This document shows positions 7,078 to 15,811 of a stretch of 34,967 nucleotides of DNA, piece after piece. Made by a program: the position numbers and the translations under genes. The stretch comes from Pseudomonadota bacterium (GTDB taxonomy: Bacteria; Pseudomonadota; Gammaproteobacteria; Steroidobacterales; Steroidobacteraceae), in assembly GCA_023433515.1 (NCBI GenBank), contig JAEZCN010000194.1:1-34967 (forward strand). The letters run 5' to 3'. Numbering within the stretch: the stretch's first letter is position 1; each line of letters begins with the position of its first letter. The notes below the pieces were generated by a model. That model worked only from the letters and a program-made list of their open reading frames with translations, had not been told where the DNA came from and searched no databases.

Positions 7078-7839
7078 CTACTTCCTCTTCTCGGTCTGCT
7101 TCTTGACGGCGTCGGCCGCGGCCTTGATGGCCTCCGGGTCGCCGAGGTAGCCGCTCTTGAGCGGCTTCAGGTTCGCATCGAGCTCGTACACCAGCGGCAC
7201 GCCGGTCGGAATGTTGAGCTCGGTGATGTCGGCCTCGCTCACGTTGTCGAGCATCTTCACGACTGCGCGCAGGCTGTTGCCGTGCGCGGCCACCAGCACG
7301 TACTTGCCGAGTTTGAGCTCCGCGGCGATGCGGTCGTTCCAGAACGGCAGCACGCGCGCGAGCGTGTCCTTGAGCGATTCGCTGGCCGGCAGTACGCGCG
7401 GGTCGAGGTTCGCGTAGCGGCGATCGTTGAGCGGGTGACGAGGGTCATCCAGGTTCAGCGCCGGCGGCGGAATGTCGTAGCTGCGGCGCCAGATCTTGAC
7501 CTGCGCCTCGCCGTGTTTCTCCACGGTCTGCGCCTTGTCGAGACCCTGCAATGCGCCGTAGTGGCGCTCGTTCAGACGCCAGCTGCGCTCGACCGGGATC
7601 CACATGAGATCGAGCTCGTCGAGCACGCTCCACAACGTACGGATCGCGCGCTTGAGCACGGACGTGAATGCGATGTCGGGCACCAGTCCCGCCTTCTTGA
7701 TCTCGATGCCCGCGGAACGGGCCTCGATGCGACCCTGGTCGGAAAGTTCGACGTCATGCCAGCCGGTGAAAAGGTTTTCCACGTTCCAGGTGCTCTGGCC
7801 GTGACGAACGAGAATGAGCTTTCCGGGCTTGCCTGACAT
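7078..7839 (-). CDS. gpmA: 2,3-bisphosphoglycerate-dependent phosphoglycerate mutase
   Basis: The protein has 253 aa, the normal family length. It interconverts 2- and 3-phosphoglycerate in glycolysis and gluconeogenesis through a phosphohistidine. Motifs: LVRHGQSTWN with the phosphorylated His at residue 13, FTGWHDVELSDQG, LNERHYGALQG with the general acid Glu, and AAHGNSLRA with the second His. A good Shine-Dalgarno sequence (GGAGG) precedes the ATG at 7839. The C-terminus carries a lysine-rich tail. It is transcribed in the same direction as the glycosyltransferase gene 42 bases upstream. Confidence 0.96.
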   Translation of the reverse strand: MSGKPGKLILVRHGQSTWNVENLFTGWHDVELSDQGRIEARSAGIEIKKAGLVPDIAFTSVLKRAIRTLWSVLDELDLMWIPVERSWRLNERHYGALQGLDKAQTVEKHGEAQVKIWRRSYDIPPPALNLDDPRHPLNDRRYANLDPRVLPASESLKDTLARVLPFWNDRIAAELKLGKYVLVAAHGNSLRAVVKMLDNVSEADITELNIPTGVPLVYELDANLKPLKSGYLGDPEAIKAAADAVKKQTEKRK

Positions 7840-7881
7840 GCGTCCTCCAAAAAACGGGGCGCCATGTTAACCCAAAAGATT

Positions 7882-8676
7882 TCAGGTCAAATGCGCATCG
7901 AGCCCGGTTTCACAGCGCTTCTTGCGCTTTCGGAGCGTGTCCACGAACACCGCCTGGTTCGCGCCGAGCCGTTCCCGGGCCGCGGGCGGGTGTTCGAGAT
8001 GGACGGCGATCCCGCCGAAGAGCAGGGTCTGGCGCCGGACCCCGGCGTAATGGAGTCGCGCGCACAACTCCTTGTCCTCGGGGCCCCAGCCCTGGATGGC
8101 CTCGTTGAAGCCGTTGACCCGGATGAGGTCCTGGCGCCAGTAGGCCTGGTTGCACCCTTTTATGGCAATGAACGTGCTGGCGACGCCGCGGACGAGGGAG
8201 GCGAGTGCCGGTGAATGCAGTAGATAGAGCCGGCGCAGGCCGCCGAGTCCCTGGCCGGAAAACTCCACCGGCTTCGCGGGGTCCGCGATGAGCGTCCGCG
8301 TCAGTCCGGCGTCGGCGCGCACGCGGACGCCCTGGGTGAACCATCCAGTGCGTGCCAGGCGGGCGTGATCGGCGATGAACCGCGGGTCCAGCACCATGTC
8401 GCCGTCGACGAAGACGAGATAGTCGGCCGTGGTCGCCGCGATCGCGAGGTTGCGCAGCCGGGTCAGCCTGAAACCCTCATGCGTCTGCGACACGAAGCGC
8501 GCCGGCACCGGGGAGCGCGCGGCGAAGTCCGCCACCAGCGCGCGAGTGGAATCGCCGGAGCCGTCGTCGGCGATCACGATCTCGGAAGGCGCGAGCGTCT
8601 GACGCCCGGTGCTGGAGAGCACCGCCGAGAGCGCGTCGGGCCGCTCGTAGGTCGTGATCACCAGCGCGATGCGCAT
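7882..8676 (-). CDS. Family 2 glycosyltransferase
   Basis: The protein has 264 aa from the ATG at 8676. It is a GT-A fold enzyme: VITTYERPDAL at the N-terminus, the nucleotide-binding DDGSGD (residues 37-42), the metal-binding DGD (residues 91-93) and a C-terminal GWGPEDKEL motif (like the galactosyltransferase/chondroitin-type C-terminal domain) that supplies the catalytic acid. No transmembrane segment is seen, so it acts from the cytoplasmic side. It probably transfers a sugar to a surface glycan or lipid; donor and acceptor are unknown. It starts four bases after the end of the glutamate dehydrogenase gene, so both are likely on one transcript, although no other glycan gene is nearby. Confidence 0.85.
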   Translation of the reverse strand: MRIALVITTYERPDALSAVLSSTGRQTLAPSEIVIADDGSGDSTRALVADFAARSPVPARFVSQTHEGFRLTRLRNLAIAATTADYLVFVDGDMVLDPRFIADHARLARTGWFTQGVRVRADAGLTRTLIADPAKPVEFSGQGLGGLRRLYLLHSPALASLVRGVASTFIAIKGCNQAYWRQDLIRVNGFNEAIQGWGPEDKELCARLHYAGVRRQTLLFGGIAVHLEHPPAARERLGANQAVFVDTLRKRKKRCETGLDAHLT

Positions 8677-8680
8677 CCGG

Positions 8681-11600
8681 TCAGGCGGACGCGAGGCCGC
8701 GCACCGCGTCGACTCCGACCGTGAGCGTCGCGAAATCCGCCGGGCCCGCGCGCATCTCGGCGAGCGTGCGCTTCCAGCTCGCCAGCGCGTCGCTGCGCTG
8801 CGCGCTCCAGCGCGCCACGCGTTCGGACGAGCGGCGCGCGCCCCGCGTGCGCAGGATCTGGCGCGTGAGTTTCCGATGCGCCCGCATGGCCGCATCGCGC
8901 AAGCCGGTGCGCGCGGTGGCCTGCCAGGATCCGTCGACCGTGAGCCGGTCGATTTCGGCGTGCAGCCAGTCCAGGCCGATGAGCTCGCCGAGCTCGAAAT
9001 ACGCGCGCGCGACTTCGACGACGGGTGCGCGCTCGGAGCTGGCCAGCGCAACGATGTCGAGCGCGGACTCGAGCAGGAACAGGCGCGCGACCCGTTTCGC
9101 GAGACTTTCCGGCACGCCGCCTTGAGAGAGTTCGACGAGCGCCGCGTCGTACTGCGCGCGCACCGCGGTGCCGAGCCCGACGTCGGTGGCCTTGTCGAGC
9201 TCGGCGATGCCGGGCTTGAGCTCGCGCACCGCGTTTTCGATGTGCAGATCCTTGCCGCGCTCACGCAGCAGCCAGTAGCTGGTGTGTCGCAGCAGTCTGC
9301 CCGTGCGATAGAACATGCCGTACTGCACGTTCGCGGCGACCTTGTTGTCGAGCGCCTCGATGTCCGCCCACAACGCGCGCATCGAGAAGACCTCGCGGGC
9401 GATGGTGTAGGCGCGCGCGATCGCCGCCGGGCCCGCTTCGGTTTCCTCGAGCGCGCGCGTGACGAACACGGGTCCCATGCGATTCACGAGGCTGTTCGTG
9501 GTCGCGGTGGCGATGATCTCGCGCCGCAGGGGATGCTGACCGATCCCGCGCGAATAGCGCCGTTGCACGGCCGTCGGGAAATAACGCTGCACCTCGCTCG
9601 CGAAGTACGGGTCGTCGGGCAGATCAGAATCGAGCAGGTGATTGCTGAGCCACAGTTTGCTGTAGGCGAGCACGACCGCGAGTTCGGGCCGCGTCAGGCC
9701 GAGACGTTGTTTGCGGCGGTCGAGGAACTCGTCGTCGCCGGGCAGGAATTCGATGGCGCGGTTCAGGTGACCGCCGCGCTCGAGCGCGCGGACGAGGCTC
9801 TGATACTCGGTGAGCCGTTCGGGCGCGCGTTGCTCGAGCACGGACAGGGCCTGGCTCTGCAGGTAGTTGTTGCGCAGAACCAGCTTCGCGACTTCATCGG
9901 TCATGCTGGCGAGCAGGTCGTCGCGCGCGGCGCGCGTCACGCGGCCTCGGCGCGCCACGTCGGCGAGCAGGATCTTGATGTTCACCTCGACGTCGGACGT
10001 GTTGACGCCCGCGGAGTTGTCGATGAAGTCGGTGTTGATCTTGCCGCCGAGCATGTTGTGTCCGCCGGACTGCGCGTATTCGACGCGACCGCGCTGCGTG
10101 CAGCCGAGGTTGCCGCCTTCGCCGATGACCTTGGCGCGCACCTCGCGGCCGTCCGCGCGGATTGCGTCGTTGGCGCGGTCGCGCGCCTCGGCCTGCGATT
10201 CGTCGTGCGCCTTCACGTACGTGCCGATGCCGCCGTTCCAGAGCAGGTCGACGCGCATGCGCAGGATCGCGCGCATGACTTCGACCGGCGTCGCCGAGGT
10301 CGAAGGCAGGTCGAGCAGCACGCGCGCCTCGGCGGACAGCGGAATGGACTTCGCGGCGCGCGGCCACACGCCGCCGCCGCGCGAAATGAGCTTGCGCGAA
10401 TAGTCGTCCCAGCTCGACCGCGGTAGTTTGAACAGGCGCTCGCGCTCGCGGTGACCCGCCGCCGCGTCGGGCTCGGGATCGAGGAAGATGTGGCGATGAT
10501 CGAAGGCGGCGACGAGGCGTATGTGCTTCGAGAGCAGCATGCCGTTGCCGAATACGTCGCCGGACATGTCGCCGATACCCGCGACGGTGAAATCCTTGGA
10601 CTGGATGTCGACGCCGAGTTCGCGGAAGTGTCGCTTGACGCTTTCCCAGGCGCCGCGCGCCGTGATGCCCATTCCCTTGTGGTCGTAACCGGCGGAGCCG
10701 CCCGAGGCGAACGCGTCGCCGAGCCAGTGGCCGTATTCGATCGAAATCGCGTTGGCGATGTCCGAGAACGTCGCGGTGCCCTTGTCGGCCGCGACGACCA
10801 GGTAGGCATCGTCGCCGTCGCGGCGCACGATGCCGGGGCGCGCGACGACCTTGCCGTCGACGATGTTGTCCGTGACGTCGAGCAGGCCGCGGATGAAGGT
10901 CTGGTAGCTCGCGACGCCTTCCTTCTGTGCCTCCTCGCGCGACAGCCCTTGCAGGCGCTTCGCATAGAAACCGCCCTTGGCGCCGACCGGCACGATGACG
11001 GTGTTCTTCACGTTCTGCGCCTTCATGAGGCCCAGGACCTCGGTGCGGAAATCCTCGCGCCGGTCCGACCAGCGCAGGCCGCCGCGCGCGACGTATCCCA
11101 TCCTGAGGTGCACGCCTTCGACGCGCGGGCTGTACACGAAGATCTCGAACTTCGGGCGCGGCAGCGGCAGCTCGGGAATCCTCTGCGGATCGAGCTTGAA
11201 CGACACCCAGGGCTTCATCGTGCCGCTGGCGTCCGTCTGGAAGTAGTTCGTGCGCAGCGTCGCGCGGATCACCGACAGATACGCGCGCAGGATCCGGTCC
11301 TCGTCGAGGCTCGTGACTCGATCGAGCGCGCGCAGCACGCCGGCTTCGATGCGCTGCGCGGAGCTCTCGCGCGCGTTGGCGCTGGGCGAGAACTGTGTCT
11401 GGAAGAGTTTGAGCAGCGCGCGCGTGACGGGCGCCTGCGCGACCAGCACGCGTTCCATGTAGGCCTGGCTGAACGGGATGCCGGTCTGCAGCAGGTACTT
11501 GCAGTACGCGCGCATCACGACGATCTCGCGCGCGCTCAGGCCCGCGCACAGCAGCAGGCGGTTGAACCCGTCGTTCTCGATGTCGCCGCGCCACGCGGCC

Positions 11601-13537
11601 AGGAAGGCCTCCTTGAACAGCGGCTCGAGCGCGGCGATGTTCGCGCGACGCACGTCGCGCGCCACGAGCTCGAAATCCTGGATCCACACGCCGCGTTCGG
11701 TCACGTTGACGTGGTAGGGACGTTCGGCCACGACGCGCAGCCCGAAGTTCTCGAGCATCGGCAGGATGTCCGAGATCGAAATCGGATCGCCCGCCTGCAG
11801 CACGCGCAGGTGCAGGCGGCTCTCCCGTTCGCCCGCCGCGCGTTCGCACAGGTTGAGCCGCGGCATCGAAGTGTTCGCCTCGAGCGCCTGCAGATCGGCG
11901 ATGTCCTGGAGCGCCAGCGCCGTATTGACGTCGGCGCGATAGGCGGCCGGAAACGCGCGCGAGTAACGCTCCGCCACTTCGACGGTTTCGCGTGCGGTAC
12001 CGCGCGAGAGCAGCTCGTTCTGCAGCCGGTCGTCCCACGTCTCCGCGGACGCCGCGATCTCGGCTTCGATCGCCGCGAAGTCTTCGATGGGCTTCGCGCC
12101 CTGCGGCGTGCGCACCAGGAGGTGCAGGCGCGCGAGCATCGAGTCGGAGATCTGCACCTGCGTTTCGATGTCGGTGCCGCCGAAGCGTGCGCGCACGATG
12201 CGCTCGATGCGCTCGCGCACCTCGGTGTTGTAGCGGTCGCGCGGCACGTACACGAGGCAGGAATAGAAACGTTCGTAGCTGTCGCGCCGCGCGAACAGGC
12301 GCACGCGCCGGCGCTCGTAGAGATTCACGATGCCACGCACCAGCGCGATGAGCTCGGGCACGCTCATCTGGAACAGTTCGTCGCGCGGAAACGTTTCGAT
12401 CACGTGCACGACGGATTTCGCGTCGTGACTGTTCTCCGGGAGGCCAAAGTGCGCGATCACCGCCTCGAGCTTGCGGCGCAGCAGCGGAATCTCCGACGGC
12501 GGCATGTGATACGCGCTCGAGGTCCACAACCCGAGGAAGCGGTGTTCGCCGGTCACGTTGCCCGCGGCGTCGAAGGTCTTCACGCCGACGTAGTCGAGAT
12601 AACTGCCGCGATGCACCGTGGAAGGTGTGTTGGCCTTCGTGAGCACCAGCAGGTCCGCCTCGCGGGCCTGGCGGCGCAAGCGGCCGGTCAGCACGATGGG
12701 CGGCGGCGTCTTGCGCCCACCCCGGATTTTCGAAGGATGGGATCGCAGGATTCCGAGACCGCTCGCCTCGTCGCGGATCAACGCGTCGCGCGCGCGGCCG
12801 CGCTTGAGACGGTAGTGACGGTAGCCGAGGAACACGAAGTGGCCGTCGTGCATCCAGGAGAGCAGGGCGCGCGCTTCGCTCGCGTGGGAGCGGGGGACGG
12901 GCAGCTTCGCCTTGTCGAGTTCGTTCGCCACCGCCCGCGCGCGCTCGAGCATTCGCGGGAAGTCTTCCACCGCGCGCCGCACGTCTTCGAGCGTGGCGCG
13001 CAGCCGCCGTTCGAGCTCGCGCGCATGCGCCGCGTCGCGCGGCCGGTCGATCTCGACCAGCTGCCAGGACTCCGCGCGCATTCCGCCGTCCGCCGTGTCG
13101 ACATCGCTTGCCACGTCGGTGAGCTGGCCGCTCGCGTTCCGCTTCACCGCGAGCACCGGGTGCACGATCAGGTGCACGCCGATGTTCATCTGGCTGAACG
13201 CGACGCCGATCGAGTCCACGAGGAACGGCATGTCGGGCGCGACGACTCGCACCAGCGCGCGGTGCGACGCGGTCGGGGCACTCTCGTTGAGGGGGCCGGC
13301 GAGGCTGACCAGCACCTGGCGGCCACTACGCTTGCGGCCGAACTCGAGATGCGCGAGCGCCGCGTCGGCCAGGTCCCCGGGCCGATGCGCGCGCAGATCC
13401 TCTTCCGCGACGCCGCGGAAGTAGCCGCGCAGGAACTCCATCGCGAGCTTGCGTCGCGTGGCGGGCAGCTGCCTGCGGGCCTGCTCGACTATCTTCTCGA
13501 TCAGGGCGAGCCGTGCGGCGGGAATCTTGCCGAGCAT
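8681..13537 (-). CDS. gdhB: NAD-specific glutamate dehydrogenase, large (180-kDa) type
   Basis: The protein has 1618 aa, typical for this class. It oxidatively deaminates glutamate to 2-oxoglutarate and ammonia with NAD, feeding amino-acid carbon into the TCA cycle. The N-terminal half holds ACT-like regulatory regions. The catalytic part includes GLRWSDRREDFRTEVLGLMKAQ, VPVGAKGGFYAKR (substrate lysines, about residue 850), the DMSGDVFGNGML motif, NGGIGTYVKA (about 1104) and the NAD-binding KVIGEGGNLGCTQ (about 1137). The C-terminal 400 residues are helical. It begins 32 bases after the MarR regulator gene on the same strand. The adjacent divergent tyrosine-degradation genes suggest a region devoted to amino-acid catabolism. 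Confidence 0.96.
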   Translation of the reverse strand: MLGKIPAARLALIEKIVEQARRQLPATRRKLAMEFLRGYFRGVAEEDLRAHRPGDLADAALAHLEFGRKRSGRQVLVSLAGPLNESAPTASHRALVRVVAPDMPFLVDSIGVAFSQMNIGVHLIVHPVLAVKRNASGQLTDVASDVDTADGGMRAESWQLVEIDRPRDAAHARELERRLRATLEDVRRAVEDFPRMLERARAVANELDKAKLPVPRSHASEARALLSWMHDGHFVFLGYRHYRLKRGRARDALIRDEASGLGILRSHPSKIRGGRKTPPPIVLTGRLRRQAREADLLVLTKANTPSTVHRGSYLDYVGVKTFDAAGNVTGEHRFLGLWTSSAYHMPPSEIPLLRRKLEAVIAHFGLPENSHDAKSVVHVIETFPRDELFQMSVPELIALVRGIVNLYERRRVRLFARRDSYERFYSCLVYVPRDRYNTEVRERIERIVRARFGGTDIETQVQISDSMLARLHLLVRTPQGAKPIEDFAAIEAEIAASAETWDDRLQNELLSRGTARETVEVAERYSRAFPAAYRADVNTALALQDIADLQALEANTSMPRLNLCERAAGERESRLHLRVLQAGDPISISDILPMLENFGLRVVAERPYHVNVTERGVWIQDFELVARDVRRANIAALEPLFKEAFLAAWRGDIENDGFNRLLLCAGLSAREIVVMRAYCKYLLQTGIPFSQAYMERVLVAQAPVTRALLKLFQTQFSPSANARESSAQRIEAGVLRALDRVTSLDEDRILRAYLSVIRATLRTNYFQTDASGTMKPWVSFKLDPQRIPELPLPRPKFEIFVYSPRVEGVHLRMGYVARGGLRWSDRREDFRTEVLGLMKAQNVKNTVIVPVGAKGGFYAKRLQGLSREEAQKEGVASYQTFIRGLLDVTDNIVDGKVVARPGIVRRDGDDAYLVVAADKGTATFSDIANAISIEYGHWLGDAFASGGSAGYDHKGMGITARGAWESVKRHFRELGVDIQSKDFTVAGIGDMSGDVFGNGMLLSKHIRLVAAFDHRHIFLDPEPDAAAGHRERERLFKLPRSSWDDYSRKLISRGGGVWPRAAKSIPLSAEARVLLDLPSTSATPVEVMRAILRMRVDLLWNGGIGTYVKAHDESQAEARDRANDAIRADGREVRAKVIGEGGNLGCTQRGRVEYAQSGGHNMLGGKINTDFIDNSAGVNTSDVEVNIKILLADVARRGRVTRAARDDLLASMTDEVAKLVLRNNYLQSQALSVLEQRAPERLTEYQSLVRALERGGHLNRAIEFLPGDDEFLDRRKQRLGLTRPELAVVLAYSKLWLSNHLLDSDLPDDPYFASEVQRYFPTAVQRRYSRGIGQHPLRREIIATATTNSLVNRMGPVFVTRALEETEAGPAAIARAYTIAREVFSMRALWADIEALDNKVAANVQYGMFYRTGRLLRHTSYWLLRERGKDLHIENAVRELKPGIAELDKATDVGLGTAVRAQYDAALVELSQGGVPESLAKRVARLFLLESALDIVALASSERAPVVEVARAYFELGELIGLDWLHAEIDRLTVDGSWQATARTGLRDAAMRAHRKLTRQILRTRGARRSSERVARWSAQRSDALASWKRTLAEMRAGPADFATLTVGVDAVRGLASA

Positions 13538-13569
13538 TCAGGGACCTCTGTGATTGATGCGCATTCCGG

Positions 13570-14034
13570 TCACTCCGCGTGGGCGGGGCCGAGTTCCACC
13601 GCCCGGCCCAGCAACACCCGCAGCAACCGGTCGAGTGTCGCGCGATCCTGCTTTGAAAGGGAGGCGAGCAATCCGCGTTCGTAGGCCAGCGCCATCGGGA
13701 CGACCTGCGCATATACACGCGCGCCGGCGCTCGTGAGCCTGAGGTGCGTGCGCCGCCGGTCGGTGGCGACCGTCGTGCGCCGCAGGCGTCCGGCCCCGAG
13801 CAGCGCCGCGACCGCGCGGCTGACCGCGACCTTGTCCATCGCCGTTCGCGCGGTGACTTCGGCGGCCGACAGGCCGGGGTTCGAGGCAAGCACGGCCATC
13901 ACCCGCCATTCCGGGATCGACAGGCCGAAATGCGCGAAATAGGCCGCCGCAATCGCGGAACTGACGGTATTGGACAGCACTGACAGCCGAAAGGGCAGAA
14001 ATCCCTCCAGGTGGAGCTTTTCGCGTCGCGGCAT
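13570..14034 (-). CDS. MarR family transcriptional regulator
   Basis: The protein has 154 aa. It has a winged-helix DNA-binding domain: LSIPEWRVMAVL, LSAAEVTARTAMDKVAVSRAVAALLGAG (recognition helix, about residues 55-80) and the wing DRRRTHLRLTSAG. Helices at both ends form the dimer interface. MarR proteins bind palindromes and are released by small aromatic ligands. The gene is divergent from hppD, and the 77-base gap holds a perfect 14-bp palindrome, so it probably controls the hppD-maiA-CoA-transferase operon and itself. Candidate ligands are homogentisate or 4-hydroxyphenylpyruvate (inference). It is followed 32 bases later by gdhB and may influence that gene as well. Confidence 0.9.
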   Translation of the reverse strand: MPRREKLHLEGFLPFRLSVLSNTVSSAIAAAYFAHFGLSIPEWRVMAVLASNPGLSAAEVTARTAMDKVAVSRAVAALLGAGRLRRTTVATDRRRTHLRLTSAGARVYAQVVPMALAYERGLLASLSKQDRATLDRLLRVLLGRAVELGPAHAE

Positions 14035-14069
14035 TTCGGGTCTTGCGCCTTTCGGTTCCGGGCGGAATG

Positions 14070-14083
14070 GTTACAATTGTAAC
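14070..14083. promoter_or_regulatory. Perfect 14-bp palindrome, likely MarR operator with overlapping -10 elements
   Basis: GTTACAATTGTAAC is its own reverse complement. It lies 35 bases from the MarR start codon and 28 from the hppD start. The inner TACAATTGTA gives a good -10 hexamer (TACAAT) on both strands: 14072-14077 for hppD and 14076-14081 for the regulator. A bound dimer would block both promoters. No strong -35 box is visible on either side. Length and symmetry fit MarR-type sites; assignment to the adjacent regulator is inference. Confidence 0.65.
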
Positions 14084-14111
14084 TAAATCATTTTCCCTCC
14101 GGAGGCCAGTA

Positions 14112-15164
14112 ATGGCTGCCGCTGTCGATACCAATCCGATGGGAACCGACGGATTCGAATTCGTCGAGTACACCGCCCCCCACCCCCAGCAATTGCGGGA
14201 TCTTTTCGAGCAATTGGGCTTCCCGGCGGTCGCCCGCCACCGCTCGAAGAACGTCACGCTGCACTCGCAGGGCGACATCAACTTCATCATCAATGCGGAA
14301 CCCGACTCCTTCGCGCAGAAGTTCGCGCAGGCGCACGGGCCGTCGGTGTGCGCGATGGCGTTTCGCGTAAGGGACGCGCGCGCGGCATTCGAACGCGCGG
14401 TCGCGCTCGGCGCGGAACCGCATCGCAACAGCGTCGGACCGATGGAGCTCAACATTCCCGCGATCGTCGGCATCGGCGGGTCGTTGATCTACTTCGTCGA
14501 CCGATACGGCGATCATTCGATCTACGACGTGGATTTCCGCCCGGTGTCGGCGAAGCCGCTCGAGCCTGCGAGGCTCACGATCATCGACCACCTCACGCAC
14601 AACGTGCACCGCGGCAACATGGACAAGTGGACGGGTTTCTACGAACGCCTGTTCAACTTCCGTGAGATCCGTTACTTCGATATCGAGGGCAAGAAGACCG
14701 GCTTGTTCTCGCGTGCGCTGACGAGTCCATGCGGCAAGATCCGCATCCCGATCAACGAGTCGCAGGACGACAAGTCGCAGATCGAGGAGTACCTGCGCGA
14801 ATACCGCGGCGAGGGCATCCAGCACATCGCGCTGGCGTCGGAGGACATCTACGACACCGTGGACGTGCTGCGCGGACGCGGCGTCGCTTTCCAGGACACC
14901 CCGGATACCTACTACGAAGGCGTCGACGCCCGCGTCAAGGGACACGGGGAGGATATCGAGGCGCTGCGCAGCCGGCGAATCCTCATCGACGGCAATGGCA
15001 CGACGGACGAGGGGCTGCTGCTGCAGATCTTCACCGCGAACGTGATCGGGCCTATCTTCTTCGAGATCATCCAGCGCAAGGGCAACCAGGGCTTCGGCGA
15101 GGGCAATTTCAAGGCGTTGTTCGAATCCATCGAACTCGACCAGATGCGAAGAGGTGTCATTTGA
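14112..15164 (+). CDS. hppD: 4-hydroxyphenylpyruvate dioxygenase
   Basis: The protein has 350 aa from the ATG at 14112, which has GGAGG six bases upstream; the frame stays open to 14043 but that part would cross the operator. The enzyme converts 4-hydroxyphenylpyruvate to homogentisate with Fe(II) and O2, the committed step of tyrosine degradation. The iron ligands are visible as H160 (IDHLTHNV), H238 (GIQHIA) and E318 (FFEIIQRKG). The C-terminal GFGEGNFKALFESIE is the conserved gating helix. It shares a TTGA overlap with maiA. The length and the ligand set favour hppD over the related hydroxymandelate synthase. Confidence 0.96.
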   Translation: MAAAVDTNPMGTDGFEFVEYTAPHPQQLRDLFEQLGFPAVARHRSKNVTLHSQGDINFIINAEPDSFAQKFAQAHGPSVCAMAFRVRDARAAFERAVALGAEPHRNSVGPMELNIPAIVGIGGSLIYFVDRYGDHSIYDVDFRPVSAKPLEPARLTIIDHLTHNVHRGNMDKWTGFYERLFNFREIRYFDIEGKKTGLFSRALTSPCGKIRIPINESQDDKSQIEEYLREYRGEGIQHIALASEDIYDTVDVLRGRGVAFQDTPDTYYEGVDARVKGHGEDIEALRSRRILIDGNGTTDEGLLLQIFTANVIGPIFFEIIQRKGNQGFGEGNFKALFESIELDQMRRGVI

Positions 15165-15811
15165 GTCTCGAGCTCCATACCTACTGGCGCAGCTCCGCGT
15201 CGTACCGCGTGCGCATCGCGCTCAACCTGAAGTCGCTGCCGTACGAGACCCACGCCGTCAACCTGGTGAAGGACGGCGGCGAGCAGTGGAGCGCGAAATA
15301 CCGGGGCGTGAATCCGCAGAGCCGCGTGCCGACGCTCGTTCACAACGGCCAGCGCTTCGCGCAGTCGCTCGCGATCATCGAATACCTCGACGAGGTGTTT
15401 CCGGGAGCGCGGCTGATCCCGAAGGACCCGGTGGATAGAGCCCGTGTTCGCATGTTGTCGCAGATCATCGCCTGCGACATCCAGCCCTTGCAGAACACCA
15501 GCACGACGAAGTACCTCAAGGAGCATCTCGGGCTCTCCGACGATGCCGTGACCGAGTGGTTGCGCGAGTGGATCACACGCGGGCTCGACGCATTCAACGC
15601 GCACCTCGAGCACGATCACCTGTCCGGCAAATTCTGTCACGGGGACAGCCCGACGATGGCCGACTGTTGTCTCGTGCCGCAGCTGTACGCGGCCGAACGC
15701 TGCGGGGTGCCCGCCACGAAATATCCACGGCTCGCGCTCATCGCCGAGAACTGCGGCCATCTGCCCGCGTTCCAGCACGCGCATCCGTCCAGGCAGACCG
15801 ATGCCGCCTAG
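15161..15811 (+). CDS. maiA: Maleylacetoacetate isomerase (zeta-class glutathione S-transferase)
   Basis: The protein has 216 aa. The start is TTG at 15161, overlapping the hppD stop as TTGA, with GAGG six bases upstream; no ATG gives the family N-terminus. It isomerises maleylacetoacetate to fumarylacetoacetate using glutathione. The zeta-class signature SSASYRVRIAL lies at residues 11-21, with NPQSRVPTL and QSLAIIEYLDE glutathione-site motifs and the C-terminal helical domain with PTMADCCLVPQ. It ends inside the first 11 bases of the CoA-transferase gene. Its presence shows that the homogentisate pathway operates, although the two enzymes around its step are not in this window. Confidence 0.93.
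   Translation: MSLELHTYWRSSASYRVRIALNLKSLPYETHAVNLVKDGGEQWSAKYRGVNPQSRVPTLVHNGQRFAQSLAIIEYLDEVFPGARLIPKDPVDRARVRMLSQIIACDIQPLQNTSTTKYLKEHLGLSDDAVTEWLREWITRGLDAFNAHLEHDHLSGKFCHGDSPTMADCCLVPQLYAAERCGVPATKYPRLALIAENCGHLPAFQHAHPSRQTDAA

Noticed and set aside
10451..13684. Long open frame on the plus strand opposite the glutamate dehydrogenase gene
   Set aside because: It is fully antisense to a well-conserved 1618-aa enzyme, has Arg/His/Glu-rich low-complexity composition and no recognisable domain; high GC content makes such open antisense frames common.
14096..14105. Perfect palindrome CCTCCGGAGG covering the hppD Shine-Dalgarno sequence
   Set aside because: As RNA it could form only about three base pairs around a four-base loop, too weak to control translation; it most likely reflects the purine-rich SD next to its chance complement.
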